A stretch of 64,000 nucleotides of DNA from Comamonas resistens (GTDB lineage Bacteria; Pseudomonadota; Gammaproteobacteria; Burkholderiales; Burkholderiaceae_C): positions 248,001 through 312,000 of the forward strand of contig NZ_CP125947.1 of NCBI RefSeq assembly GCF_030064165.1, read 5' to 3'. The translations under genes and the position numbers were made by a program. The notes under the pieces are model-generated. The model was not told the DNA's origin. It was given only the letters and a program-made list of their open reading frames with translations, and ran no database searches. Below are positions 1 to 8,625 of the stretch, one piece after another; within the stretch, counting starts at the first letter, position 1; each line of letters begins with the position of its first letter.

Positions 1-30
1 GGCTCGGCGGATGATCGGACGGCGGGGCAT
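1..30 (-). CDS. 5' end of a divergent gene (partial)
   Basis: An ATG on the minus strand at 30 is preceded by a GGAG ribosome-binding site about 6 nt upstream. It opens a frame that runs off the window edge as MPRRPIIRRA. The arrangement, head to head with a MarR regulator across about 93 bp that holds two palindromes, is typical of a regulator and its target gene. Only ten residues are visible, so no function can be given. Confidence 0.4.
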   Translation of the reverse strand, partial: MPRRPIIRRA

Positions 31-57
31 GGTGTGTCTCCTGGTCGTTGTTCTGGA

Positions 58-97
58 GGCCACTGTAAGCAGTGGCCGGATAATGGATCTAATCCAT
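58..97. promoter_or_regulatory. Two palindromes between the divergent gene and marR
   Basis: GGCCACTG (58-65) and CAGTGGCC (70-77) form a perfect 8-bp inverted repeat with a 4-nt gap. ATGGAT (83-88) and ATCCAT (92-97) form a second perfect repeat around CTA. MarR dimers usually bind palindromes of about this size in their own divergent promoter region, so the second is the likelier operator. That assignment is inference. Confidence 0.45.
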
Positions 98-123
98 CAT
101 TCCTAGAGAAAACCCATAGCCCC

Positions 124-660
124 ATGTCCAAGGATCAGCGCCATCCATGGCGACAACCATCGCAGCTGGACGATCTGTTCCTCTATCAGCTCGCTCGCCT
201 GATGAGTGCGGCAGGCAGCATGGTCGTGCGCCTGTGCGAGGGCGGATACGGCATCACCCGTCGTGAATGGCGCATGATAGGTTTGCTGGCGGAAAAGGGG
301 CCCTTGCGGCCATCACAGCTTGCAGAACATGCACAGCTGGACCGCACCCGGACTTCACGCACCATCTCTGGCTTGATCGAGAAGGGCCTGCTGCAGAAAC
401 AGAGCATTGCTGCTGACAGGCGTCAGGCGCTGGTACAACTCACATCGTCGGGGATCAAGCTGCATGGGCAGCTGTTTCCGCAGGTTCAGGCCATCAATCA
501 GGAACTGCTCGGTGATGTGAGCGATGCCGAGCTGCAAATGCTCTCCACGGTGTTTGAGCGCATCGGCCAGACGGCGGCGGGCATGGAGCAGCGGGGAGAT
601 TTTCCCAAGGCCGAACGCAGGCTAGGTCGGGCTTACGTGACCAAGGCGCTGAAGGACTAG
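124..660 (+). CDS. MarR family transcriptional regulator
   Basis: This 178-residue protein has the winged-helix layout of MarR. The helices run from about residue 35 (ITRREWRMIGLLAEKGPL), through the recognition region RPSQLAEHAQLDRTRTSRTI, to the wing LIEKGLLQKQSIAADRRQALVQLT. A long C-terminal dimerisation helix pair follows. I chose the ATG at 124 because the upstream part of the frame (from 34) reads as non-protein sequence and crosses the putative operators. It probably represses itself and the divergent gene at the left edge. Such regulators usually respond to phenolic or aromatic ligands, but the ligand cannot be read from sequence. Confidence 0.85.
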   Translation: MSKDQRHPWRQPSQLDDLFLYQLARLMSAAGSMVVRLCEGGYGITRREWRMIGLLAEKGPLRPSQLAEHAQLDRTRTSRTISGLIEKGLLQKQSIAADRRQALVQLTSSGIKLHGQLFPQVQAINQELLGDVSDAELQMLSTVFERIGQTAAGMEQRGDFPKAERRLGRAYVTKALKD

Positions 661-745
661 CGGCGGTTGGGGCTGTGCTCATCCCTATTGCCTCCGGCAC
701 GGACTCCCGCATACCCTAGGCGCTCATCATGGAGCGAGGGCGCTT

Positions 746-2290
746 ATGGGACTTGCACTGATTCAAAGCCGTGCCTTGCTGGGCCTGGATGCGCCCGGCG
801 TCACCGTGGAAGTCCATCTGGCCAACGGCCTGCCGTCGTTCACCTTGGTGGGGCTGGCCGATGTGGAAGTCAAGGAAGCGCGCGAACGCGTGCGTGCGGC
901 CATCGTCAATGCGGGGCTGGAGTTCCCCAATAACAAGCGCATCACCGTCAACCTCGCACCTGCCGATTTGCCCAAGGATTCCGGACGCTTTGATTTGCCG
1001 ATTGCCCTGGGCATTCTGGCGGCCAGTGGCCAGATTGACGCGGCCAGGCTGGCGGATTACGAGTTTGCGGGCGAGCTTTCGCTGACCGGCGCGCTGCGCC
1101 CGGTGCGCGGGGCTCTGGCCACGGCGCTGGCCCTGCAACGTCAGCAGCACAGCGTGCGGCTGGTACTGCCGCCAGAAAGCGCGCAGGAGGCCGCTTTTGT
1201 TCCGGCCATCGAAGTCTTCAGCGCCTTGCATCTGCTCGATGTGGTGCGGCAGTTCATCGCCCATGAAGCGCAGCCTGATCTGGAGGCCGATCAAGCGACA
1301 GCGGCCGGCTGGCAGCGCGTGCAGACCTTATCCGCGCAAGCGCAGAGCCATGGACTGGATCTGCGCGAGGTACGCGGTCAGGTACAGGCCAAGCGCGCTC
1401 TTGAAATTGCAGCTGCTGGCGCGCATGGGGTCTTGATGATCGGCCCGCCGGGCTCTGGAAAGTCCATGCTGGCCCAGCGTTTTGCCAGCCTGCTGCCGCC
1501 CATGAGCGACGAGGAGGCACTGGAGGCGGCGGCCGTCGCCAGCCTCTGCGGTCGTTTTAGCGCCGCGCAATGGCGTCAGCGCCCGTTTGCATCGCCCCAT
1601 CACACGGCCAGCTCGGTGGCGCTGGTTGGTGGTGGCTCGCCGCCCCGGCCCGGAGAGATTTCATACGCCCATGGCGGTGCGCTATTTTTAGATGAGCTGC
1701 CCGAGTTTGCCCGCAGTGCGCTGGAGGCCTTGCGCGAGCCGTTGGAGACGGGGCGTATCACCATCGTCAGGGCGGCGCAGCGCGCGGAATTTCCGGCGCG
1801 CTTTCAGCTGATTGCGGCCATGAATCCCTGCCCCTGCGGCTACTGGGGTTCGCGTGTGCGGGCCTGTCGCTGCACGCCCGATCAGGTAGCGCGCTATCAG
1901 GCTCGCATCAGCGGGCCGCTGCTGGACCGCATCGATCTGCATGTGGAAGTGGCGGCGCTGCCGCCGCAGGAGCTGCTGGCTGTGGCTGAAGGCGAAAGCA
2001 GTGCCGATGTGCAGCAACGCGTGGCCCAGGCGCGTGAACGGGCCATGCAGCGCCAGGGCCAGCCCAACCATTTGCTGCAGGGCGCGCAGCTTGATGCTCA
2101 TCTGCAGCTCGACCCGGATGCGTTGGCCTTTGCCCACAAGGCTGCAGCCCGTCTGGGCTGGTCCGCACGCGGCACGCACCGCGCGCTGAAGGTGGCGCGC
2201 ACGATTGCCGATCTAGCAGGCTCGGACGGCATCGCCCAGGCCCATGTGGCCGAGGCATTGCAGTACCGTAGAGCCCTGATGCAGGCCTGA
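746..2290 (+). CDS. comM: YifB/ComM family Mg-chelatase-like AAA+ ATPase
   Basis: At 514 residues the protein has the family's usual length and order. An N-terminal ChlI-like domain (about residues 20-140) precedes the AAA+ ATPase core, with Walker A GPPGSGKS near residue 233 and Walker B GALFLDELPEF near 311. A cysteine cluster CPCGYWG...CRC lies near 362-376 and a C-terminal Mg_chelatase domain ends the protein. ComM homologues are hexameric helicases that promote branch migration during natural transformation, and the family is widespread outside competent species too. The gene stands alone: the next gene is convergent, with a 13-bp gap. Confidence 0.93.
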   Translation: MGLALIQSRALLGLDAPGVTVEVHLANGLPSFTLVGLADVEVKEARERVRAAIVNAGLEFPNNKRITVNLAPADLPKDSGRFDLPIALGILAASGQIDAARLADYEFAGELSLTGALRPVRGALATALALQRQQHSVRLVLPPESAQEAAFVPAIEVFSALHLLDVVRQFIAHEAQPDLEADQATAAGWQRVQTLSAQAQSHGLDLREVRGQVQAKRALEIAAAGAHGVLMIGPPGSGKSMLAQRFASLLPPMSDEEALEAAAVASLCGRFSAAQWRQRPFASPHHTASSVALVGGGSPPRPGEISYAHGGALFLDELPEFARSALEALREPLETGRITIVRAAQRAEFPARFQLIAAMNPCPCGYWGSRVRACRCTPDQVARYQARISGPLLDRIDLHVEVAALPPQELLAVAEGESSADVQQRVAQARERAMQRQGQPNHLLQGAQLDAHLQLDPDALAFAHKAAARLGWSARGTHRALKVARTIADLAGSDGIAQAHVAEALQYRRALMQA

Positions 2291-2303
2291 AGCCGGACCA
2301 TCC

Positions 2304-3233
2304 TCAGGCCGCCATGGCCAGCGGCACTGGCCGCGATTCGCGGCTTTGCGGATCCACGCCGAGCACTTTGGCAAACGCATGGACGGCAGGCGACCAGCCC
2401 TCCAGCGCGCCGCTCACAAAACAGGTGTCTACCCAGGCCAGCTCGCGGCCGGTCTTGCCGGGCAGGGTCATCCAGTGCACATCAAAGCGCTGTTGCTGGG
2501 CCTCGACCAGGGAGCGAGACAACAGCGCATAGCCCATGCCAGCAGCCACGCAGCCCAGAATGGTGTCCAGCATGCCCAGCTCCATGATGCGTACGGCGCT
2601 GATGCCCATGGAGGCCATCAGCAGCTCTATGCGCTGACGGTAGCTGCAGCCCTGGCGGAAAGCGAGGAACACCGAAGCGCAGAAATCATCGGCGCTCGGA
2701 AACTGCTTCAGAGGCTTGTTGCTGACCAGCACCAACTCCTCGCGGAACACGGGCCAGGAATGCAGATCGCTTTGCGGTGCCGCGCCGTTGATGAAGGCGC
2801 AGTCGATACGCCCGGCTCTCAGCTCGTCCAGCTGGCTGGCAGTGGGGCTGACCGCCAGTTCCAGATCAATGCCCGGGTGCTGCTGGCGCAACCGGGCCAG
2901 CAGCGGCGGCAGGCGCAGTGCGGCCGTGGTTTCCATCGAACCTATGCGCAGCACGCCGGTGATGGGGCCCAGCGCAAACTGCGGCGATTGCAGCAGGGCC
3001 AGAGCATGATCGTGGGACTGGAGCATCTGCCGCGCATACTGCAGCAAGGTATGGCCGGCAGGCGTGGGAAATACCGGATTGGCACGCACCAGCAGTTGTG
3101 CGCCTACTTCGTCTTCCAGTTTCTTGATATGGGCCGTGACATTGGATTGCACGGTATGCAGTCGCTGGGCCGCAATACCAAAGCTGCCGCTTTCGCAGAC
3201 GGCCTCGAACATGCGCAGGGATTTGAGTTGCAT
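2304..3233 (-). CDS. LysR family regulator (divergent from MFS gene)
   Basis: A 309-residue LysR-type activator. The N-terminal HTH (MQLKSLRMFEAVCESGSFGIAA, then LHTVQSNVTAHIKKLEDEVG) is followed by a type-2 periplasmic-binding-like effector domain from about residue 90 (GVLRIGSMETTAALRLPPLL). The start at 3233 has an AAGGA ribosome-binding site about 7 nt upstream. It is read away from the MFS exporter at 3342 across 108 bp, the usual layout for a LysR regulator and the gene it controls. That regulatory link is inference. The effector is unknown. Confidence 0.9.
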   Translation of the reverse strand: MQLKSLRMFEAVCESGSFGIAAQRLHTVQSNVTAHIKKLEDEVGAQLLVRANPVFPTPAGHTLLQYARQMLQSHDHALALLQSPQFALGPITGVLRIGSMETTAALRLPPLLARLRQQHPGIDLELAVSPTASQLDELRAGRIDCAFINGAAPQSDLHSWPVFREELVLVSNKPLKQFPSADDFCASVFLAFRQGCSYRQRIELLMASMGISAVRIMELGMLDTILGCVAAGMGYALLSRSLVEAQQQRFDVHWMTLPGKTGRELAWVDTCFVSGALEGWSPAVHAFAKVLGVDPQSRESRPVPLAMAA

Positions 3234-3341
3234 GGCAGTCCTTGTAATCTCAAATAAAGATGCTGTTTATCATTTTGAATCATTGGACATGATTGCTGCG
3301 CTGCGCGTAATCTTGCCCCAATACCGCAATGGGAATGCCCT

Positions 3342-4547
3342 GTGATCGCGCGCAAAGAACTTCCTCTCCTGTTGACCGGCTTCATGGCCACGCTCAGTGG
3401 TGTGGGGCTGGCACGTTTTGCCTATACGGCACTGATGCCGCAGATGGTGCATGCCGGCTGGTTCAGTGGCGAGCAGGTCGCCTATCTGGGGGCTGCCAAT
3501 CTGCTGGGTTATCTGATCGGGGCTCTGGCCGCTGCGCCCTGGGCCGAGCGCATGGGGGCCTTGCGTGTGCTGGTGATCTGCTGGGTGGCTGTGGCATTGA
3601 GCTTTGCCGGTTGCAGCCTGCCCCTGCCCATGGCCGTGTTCTTTGTCTGGCGGCTGGTATCGGGTATTGCCGGGGCTGCCCTCATGGTACTGGGGCCGTC
3701 GGTGGCCATGGCGGCTGTGGTGCCGGCGCGTCGTGCGGCCCTGGGGCCGCTGATGTTCTGCGGCATTGGTGTGGGTGCGCTGCTGGCCGCCACGTTGGTG
3801 CCCATGTTTGCACGCAGCAGCCTGGGTGCCGTCTGGTGGGCTCTGACCTTGCTCAGCGCCATGGCCGCCTGGGTGGGTTGGCAGGCGGCACGACAGATAG
3901 GCGTGCATGCGCCTGTGGCCATCACGCCTATGCATATACCCACGGCAAGCGCCGCACCGCGTACCGCGATCTGGAGCACGGCCGTGGTGATGGTGTTTCT
4001 GGCCTATACCTGCGATGCCTTCGGCTTTGTGCCGCACACCGTGTTCTGGGTGGATTATCTGGATCGTGAGCTGCAGCTGGGTGCGGGCTATGCCTCCACA
4101 CAATGGGCATTCTTTGGCCTGGGTGCGATTGCCGGGCCGCTGTGCGCGGCGCTTTGCGCAACACGTTGGGGCTGGTGGGGAACGGCCACGGGTGCCTATC
4201 TGGTCAAGGCCACGGCCATCGGTCTGCCGCTGTTGCTGACGGGCTTTGGCGCCCATGCCATCTCTGGCTTTCTGGTGGGGGCGCTTTCGCCCGGCATGTC
4301 GGCCATCACCTCCGGTTATCTGATGCAATTGATAGGCCCCGATCAGCACAAGAAAATGTGGGGCTATGCCACGGCGGGCTTTGCGCTGCTGCAGGCCACC
4401 TCCGGCTATCTGATGGCCTTCATCTATGCGAGCGTGGGCAGCTATCGCCCGCTGTTCGCGCTGGGCTGTGCGGGGCTGACCTTGGGTGCCCTGCTGGTGT
4501 TCTGCAGCCGCTTGAGCCGCGTGCATGCGAATGCAAAATTTCAGTAG
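3342..4547 (+). CDS. YbfB/YjiJ family MFS transporter
   Basis: A 401-residue, 12-helix permease of the major facilitator superfamily. The opening helices (LLLTGFMATLSGVGLARFAYTALMPQMV) match the YbfB/YjiJ subgroup, whose members are proton-driven exporters of poorly defined small molecules. Translation starts at GTG 3342, since this keeps the full first helix; the next in-frame ATG at 3384 would cut into it. The stop codon TAG directly abuts a 91-bp repeat element. The neighbouring divergent LysR gene is the probable regulator. Confidence 0.87.
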   Translation: MIARKELPLLLTGFMATLSGVGLARFAYTALMPQMVHAGWFSGEQVAYLGAANLLGYLIGALAAAPWAERMGALRVLVICWVAVALSFAGCSLPLPMAVFFVWRLVSGIAGAALMVLGPSVAMAAVVPARRAALGPLMFCGIGVGALLAATLVPMFARSSLGAVWWALTLLSAMAAWVGWQAARQIGVHAPVAITPMHIPTASAAPRTAIWSTAVVMVFLAYTCDAFGFVPHTVFWVDYLDRELQLGAGYASTQWAFFGLGAIAGPLCAALCATRWGWWGTATGAYLVKATAIGLPLLLTGFGAHAISGFLVGALSPGMSAITSGYLMQLIGPDQHKKMWGYATAGFALLQATSGYLMAFIYASVGSYRPLFALGCAGLTLGALLVFCSRLSRVHANAKFQ

Positions 4548-4638
4548 GACTTGCGCAGACAAGCCGGGCCGCGGCTGCGGATGCACCAGGGCTGCGGTCT
4601 TGAGGTGCGGCTCTTGGCCCAACCCGATTTGCGTAAGT
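4548..4638 (+). repeat. Inverted-end element, copy 1 of 3
   Basis: A 91-bp intergenic element opening GACTTGCGCAGACAAGCCGG and closing with GATTTGCGTAAGT. Its ends are imperfect inverted repeats of each other. The same layout and much of the sequence recur at 37353-37445 (inverted) and 42678-42770. It begins at the MFS stop codon and ends 17 nt before the start of the nitronate monooxygenase gene. Its length and inverted ends resemble a non-coding miniature transposable element, but I see no parent transposase in the window. Confidence 0.75.
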
Positions 4639-4655
4639 GGTGTTCAGGAAATGCG

Positions 4656-5720
4656 ATGACTTCTCTACCTTCATGGATGGCCAATCTGGGCCTGCTGTCT
4701 CCGATCATTCAAGCGCCCATGGCCGGGACTTCAACGCCGCAACTGGCTGCCGCCGTCAGCAACGCGGGTGCTCTGGGGTCGGTAGGCATAGGTGCTTACG
4801 GCGTGGATCAGGCACGCCAGCATATTGAGCAGACCCTGGCGCTGACGGATCGCCCTTTCAACGTCAATCTGTTCTGCCACCAGGCCGCTGCAGCCGATGC
4901 CATGCGCGAAGCGCAGTGGCTCCAGTATCTGGCGCCGGAATTTGCCCGCTTCGGCGCGCAGGCCCCGTCCGTGCTGCGCTGCATCTATGAGTCCGCCGTG
5001 GGCAATGCGCCGCTGCAAGCCATGCTGTTGGAGCTGCGCCCGGCCGTGGTGAGCTTTCATTTCGGCCTGCCCGAGCAAAGCTTTATCGACGCGCTGCGAG
5101 CTGCGGGCATCACCACGCTGGCTTGCGCCACCCATCTCGATGAAGCGCGCCAGATCGAGCAGGCCGGCGTGGATGTGATCGTGGCCCAGGGCATGGAGGC
5201 GGGTGGCCATCGCGGGGCTTTTGTACCCGAGCAGGACAGATTGATGGGCGTGTTCGCATTGGTGCAGTTGCTGGCGCGTGAATGCAGCCTGCCCGTGGTG
5301 GCAGCGGGCGGCATCATGGACGGCGCAGGCGTTGCCGCAGCGCTGCAACTGGGGGCCAGCGCCGTGCAGATGGGCACGGCCTTCATTCTTTGCCCGGAGT
5401 CGGCTGCCAGCGCCGCCTACCGGGCCGAGTTGCAAAGCGAGCAGGCCCAGCACACGGCCATCACGGCAGCGATTTCGGGCCGGCCCGCACGCGGCATGTT
5501 CAACCGCTTGCACCAACTGGGGCGTGACTATATTGGCGAGTTGCCCGCATATCCCATGGTCTATGACGCGGGCAAGGCACTGCACCAGGCGGCAGCGGCC
5601 CAGGGCAGCAGCGACTATGCCGCGCATTGGGCAGGCCAGGGCGCGCCGTTGGCGCGGGCCATGCCCGCAGCGCAGCTGGTGCAGACCCTGGTGCAGGAGC
5701 TGGAAGAACATAGAAGTTGA
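4656..5720 (+). CDS. Nitronate monooxygenase (2-nitropropane dioxygenase family)
   Basis: A 354-residue FMN-dependent TIM-barrel enzyme. Family signatures are visible: [20 protein letters not shown] at the N-terminus, [15 protein letters not shown] near residue 170, a phosphate-binding stretch [18 protein letters not shown], and [11 protein letters not shown] near 240. These enzymes oxidise alkyl nitronates such as propionate 3-nitronate to the carbonyl compound and nitrite, a detoxification step. I chose ATG 4656 because the upstream part of the frame lies in the repeat element. The stop codon is part of a short dispersed repeat at 5717. Confidence 0.9.
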   Translation: MTSLPSWMANLGLLSPIIQAPMAGTSTPQLAAAVSNAGALGSVGIGAYGVDQARQHIEQTLALTDRPFNVNLFCHQAAAADAMREAQWLQYLAPEFARFGAQAPSVLRCIYESAVGNAPLQAMLLELRPAVVSFHFGLPEQSFIDALRAAGITTLACATHLDEARQIEQAGVDVIVAQGMEAGGHRGAFVPEQDRLMGVFALVQLLARECSLPVVAAGGIMDGAGVAAALQLGASAVQMGTAFILCPESAASAAYRAELQSEQAQHTAITAAISGRPARGMFNRLHQLGRDYIGELPAYPMVYDAGKALHQAAAAQGSSDYAAHWAGQGAPLARAMPAAQLVQTLVQELEEHRS

Positions 5721-5740
5721 TAGCTGCTGGCGCTTGCTGG
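5717..5740 (+). repeat. Short dispersed repeat (TGATAGC family)
   Basis: TTGATAGCTGCTGGCGCTTG begins here, and the preceding gene's TGA stop codon (5718-5720) is part of it. Related sequences occur at many other intergenic sites in the window. Confidence 0.7.
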
Positions 5741-5861
5741 CATTGAGTTGCAAGCTGCTTTCATTGAAATATGGCAAGCGCCGCCCCTAGTCCTTATAGA
5801 GGTAGCCAGCAGCCAGAACTTGCTCCAAATTGATCCGATCAATCACAAGACGGAGACCGGA

Positions 5862-6719
5862 ATGAGCAAGGCTTTGGTATGCGTAGTCACGGGTGCCAGT
5901 CGTGGCGTGGGCCGCGGTGTGGCGCTGGCACTGGGAGCTGCGGGTGCGACGGTCTATGTGACGGGGCGCAGCGTGAAAGAGGGCGACTCGCCCTTGCCCG
6001 GTACCGTAGGCCAGACGGCGGCCGATGTGACGGCTGCGGGCGGCACGGGCATTGCCGTGGCCTGCGACCATGGTGATGACGCCCAGGTGGCAGCACTGTT
6101 CGAGCGCGTGCGTCGCGAGCATGGTCGGCTCGACATCCTGGTCAATTGCGCGATCGCGATTCCCGATGCGCTGACCGTGCCCGGTCCGTTCTGGCAAAAG
6201 CCGCTGAAGATGACCGAGCTGCTCGATGTGGGCCTGCGCTCCACCTACGTGGCCAGCCATTGCGCGGCCGGCCTGCTGATTGCGGCGCGTGGCCTGGTGG
6301 TCAATATCTCGTCGGCAGGTAGCCGCTGCTATATGCACGGCCCGGCCTATGGCGTAGGCAAGGCCGGCACGGACAAGATGAGCTTTGACATGGCCCATGA
6401 TTTCAAGCCTGCCGGCGTGAGCGTGGTCTCGCTCTGGCCCGGTCTGGTCAGGACAGAGCGCTCCGAACGCGTCTGTGCGGCGGAGCCCGAGAAATATGGC
6501 GACAGCTTTGACAGCGCCGAAACTCCGCAGTTCATAGGCCGGGTGGTGCTGGCCCTGTATGGCGATGCCGAATGCCTGGAAAAGCGCTCGGGCGGCGTGT
6601 TCTACACAGCCGAGCTGGCAAGCCAGTACGGCGTGCAGGACATCGACGGCGCGCAGCCGCCGTCGCCGCGCGCCTACTTCGGCACGCCACCGGAGTTCAG
6701 CCCGGTGGTGGTGGAATAG
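5862..6719 (+). CDS. Short-chain dehydrogenase/reductase, DHRS1-like
   Basis: A 285-residue Rossmann-fold oxidoreductase. The cofactor motif TGASRGVGRG sits at the N-terminus, with TGRS after beta-2 suggesting NADP(H). The usual NNAG becomes LVNCAI. The catalytic serine lies in NISSAGS and the YxxxK motif reads YGVGK. The C-terminal extension (GGVFYTAELASQYGVQDIDG) is characteristic of the DHRS1-like branch. I chose the start at 5862 because the upstream frame crosses repeat-like DNA. The substrate cannot be deduced. Confidence 0.88.
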   Translation: MSKALVCVVTGASRGVGRGVALALGAAGATVYVTGRSVKEGDSPLPGTVGQTAADVTAAGGTGIAVACDHGDDAQVAALFERVRREHGRLDILVNCAIAIPDALTVPGPFWQKPLKMTELLDVGLRSTYVASHCAAGLLIAARGLVVNISSAGSRCYMHGPAYGVGKAGTDKMSFDMAHDFKPAGVSVVSLWPGLVRTERSERVCAAEPEKYGDSFDSAETPQFIGRVVLALYGDAECLEKRSGGVFYTAELASQYGVQDIDGAQPPSPRAYFGTPPEFSPVVVE

Positions 6720-6774
6720 TGCGCTTCACTATCATCGGCAGTGCTTGTTCAATTTCCCTCCAGGTGCTTCAAGC

Positions 6775-7572
6775 ATGAAGAAATTTGCCATTGCGTTGCT
6801 GATGCTCTGCGGCCCGGTTTTTGCGGTGCTGGCGCAGGTTGATCGCACCCACAAGCCCGCGGAGGACGCCCGTTGGATCACGCTGATCGTGCAGGCCCAG
6901 GAAGGTCTGCAGCCCTTGCCCATCTCACTGAAGTACGAAGCGCAGAAATGCAAGGAAGAGAGGCCCTACGGTGTGGGCGGGCAGTCGCAAAGCGGCAGCA
7001 TGCTCATGCGGGCACTGAGCTTTGAAAAGCCATCATGGACCAAGAAGGCAGGCAGTCATGACTACCTGCTGAGCTTTGCCCTGGATGGCGGAGGTGACTG
7101 CCAATGGCAGCTGCAGTCGCTAGAGTTCAGGCTGCAGTACCAGAGCCGGGATCCCCGGGCCAAAAACCAGCAGGCCCAGTCAGGCCAAATCGATATTGAT
7201 TTTCGCAATGACAAATCGGCGTTGCGCCGCGCCGATGTGCGCATGAAGCTGGACTATTTCCCGGTGCTGGTGCTAGGTGATGACGCCGCGAAAAACCAGC
7301 TCAAGCTGCGCGCCAAGATGCTGTACTTGCTACCCCACTTTGATCCGCCAGAGTCCGGCATCATCGTGCTGCGCTCCCAGGTTTTTGAGGACATGACGCT
7401 GATCGCGCGCCAGAGCCCGGAAGATCGCTACAGCTATCTTCTTCAATACCCGGATGGGTCGACGGGCAAGGCTTCGTCCCAGGACACCATTGGCGTGGAG
7501 GACAGCCGCATGCAATGCCTGCTGGAGACGGGCAAGCCCGTCTGCGGCAAATACCCTGGGGACGCCGATTAA
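6775..7572 (+). CDS. Putative exported protein of unknown function
   Basis: A 265-residue protein beginning MKKFAIALLMLCGPVFAVLAQ, a Sec signal peptide with a likely cleavage after ALA-Q or nearby. The mature part is rich in charged residues and beta-strand-like sequence, with cysteines at KCKEE, GDCQWQ and, near the C-terminus, MQCLLETGKPVC. These could form periplasmic disulfides. I do not recognise the family. It is followed by a 98-bp fold-back element and converges with livF. Confidence 0.7.
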   Translation: MKKFAIALLMLCGPVFAVLAQVDRTHKPAEDARWITLIVQAQEGLQPLPISLKYEAQKCKEERPYGVGGQSQSGSMLMRALSFEKPSWTKKAGSHDYLLSFALDGGGDCQWQLQSLEFRLQYQSRDPRAKNQQAQSGQIDIDFRNDKSALRRADVRMKLDYFPVLVLGDDAAKNQLKLRAKMLYLLPHFDPPESGIIVLRSQVFEDMTLIARQSPEDRYSYLLQYPDGSTGKASSQDTIGVEDSRMQCLLETGKPVCGKYPGDAD

Positions 7573-7578
7573 GACTCT

Positions 7579-7676
7579 CTGACACAACCCTTGATACGTC
7601 GTTGCTTCGCCTTGCTGTACTCTGGAACTGCCTGTGGCTTCGCGCCTCGTCTCAAACGCATGCTGGGTCGTGTCAG
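7579..7676. repeat. 98-bp fold-back element with inverted ends
   Basis: CTGACACAACCC (7579-7590) and GGGTCGTGTCAG (7665-7676) are inverted repeats with one mismatch. The interior also folds back imperfectly (TTGATACG...GCTTCGCC against GGCTTCGCGCC...CTCAAACGC). It fills the gap between convergent genes. I recall similar sequences as dispersed repeats in Burkholderiales, but only one copy is seen here. Confidence 0.6.
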
Positions 7677-7699
7677 CGGCTCCAAGACCAGGCCTTGAT

Positions 7700-8443
7700 T
7701 CACACGCCCAGATATTGCTTGCGCACCGCCGCGTCGGCCGCCAGTTTGCGCATGGGAGCCTGGTGCACGATCTGGCCCTTTTCCAGCACATAGGCGCGGT
7801 CGGCCACGACCTCGGCGAACGGCAGGTTCTGCTCGCTGAGCAAGATGCCTATGCCTTGCGCCTTGAGCTCCAGAATCGTGCGCGCCATCTGCTCGACGAT
7901 GACGGGGGCCACGCCTTCCGAAGGCTCGTCCAGCAGCACCAGATAGGGTTGGCCCATCAGCGTGCGCGCCACGCTCAGCATCTGCTGCTCGCCGCCGCTC
8001 ATGCGCCCGCCTGGGCGGGCGGGCATCTCGCCGAGGTTGGGAAACAGCGCAAACAGCTTCTCGGGCGTCCAGTGCGGAACTGCAGTGCCATCGGGCCATT
8101 GACGCGGTTTTTGCCGGCCGACTTCCAGGTTCTCCAGCACCGTGAGTTCGGTGAAGATGCGCCGGTCTTCGGGTACATAGCCGAGACCGCGCCGGGCAAT
8201 CTGGTGCGAGGCTTTTTGAGCAATGGATTCGCCCATGAAGCGGATGCGTCCTTCGCGGCGCGGCACCAGGGCGGCAATGCTTTTGAGCGTGGTGGATTTG
8301 CCCGCACCGTTACGCCCCATCAGCGCGACGACTTCGCCCCGGCCCACGTTCAGCGCTACGTCGTGCAGGATATGGGCCGCGCCATACCAGGCATTGAGAC
8401 CGTCGACTTCAAGTAATTTACTGTTCTGGCCCTTGTCCATCAT
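7700..8443 (-). CDS. livF: Branched-chain amino acid ABC transporter ATPase LivF
   Basis: A 247-residue ABC ATPase with Walker A GRNGAGKST, signature MSGGEQQML and Walker B YLVLLDEPSEG, the latter two typical of LivF. It pairs with LivG on the cytoplasmic face and powers uptake through the LivHM permease. I chose the ATG at 8443 (MMDKGQNSKLLEVDGLNAWYG), because the upstream residues are not family-like. Unlike livG and livHM, it is not directly coupled to its upstream neighbour: a 100-bp repeat separates livG and livF. Confidence 0.92.
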   Translation of the reverse strand: MMDKGQNSKLLEVDGLNAWYGAAHILHDVALNVGRGEVVALMGRNGAGKSTTLKSIAALVPRREGRIRFMGESIAQKASHQIARRGLGYVPEDRRIFTELTVLENLEVGRQKPRQWPDGTAVPHWTPEKLFALFPNLGEMPARPGGRMSGGEQQMLSVARTLMGQPYLVLLDEPSEGVAPVIVEQMARTILELKAQGIGILLSEQNLPFAEVVADRAYVLEKGQIVHQAPMRKLAADAAVRKQYLGV

Positions 8444-8528
8444 GCGCTGCCTGCTATGTTTTTCATTAAAAATGATATGGAATGGCAATCATCGTTGGTT
8501 GCCGGTGAAGCGGACGAGATTTTGGCGA

Positions 8529-8625
8529 GTGGCACCGAGCAAGAGCCGCCTCGCGGCGATGGTGCCGTCTCCCTCCAGCGCGTAGCGCTAGAGAGGGGGA
8601 AGGCGCGAAGCGCCTCAGGGGGAGG
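8529..8625 (-). repeat. Stop-codon-adjacent dispersed repeat, copy 1 of 4
   Basis: On the minus strand it reads CCCCCTGAGGCGCTTCGCGCC, then CTTCCCCCTCTCTAGCG, and ends with a segment resembling GGCTCTTGCTCGGTG. The TGA in CCCCCTGAG is the actual stop codon of livG. Other copies lie at 51573, 58063 and 61357. Confidence 0.8.

Noticed and set aside
3270..4622. 450-codon minus-strand frame opposite the MFS gene
   Set aside because: No domain or ribosome-binding site; antisense of a clear transporter gene.
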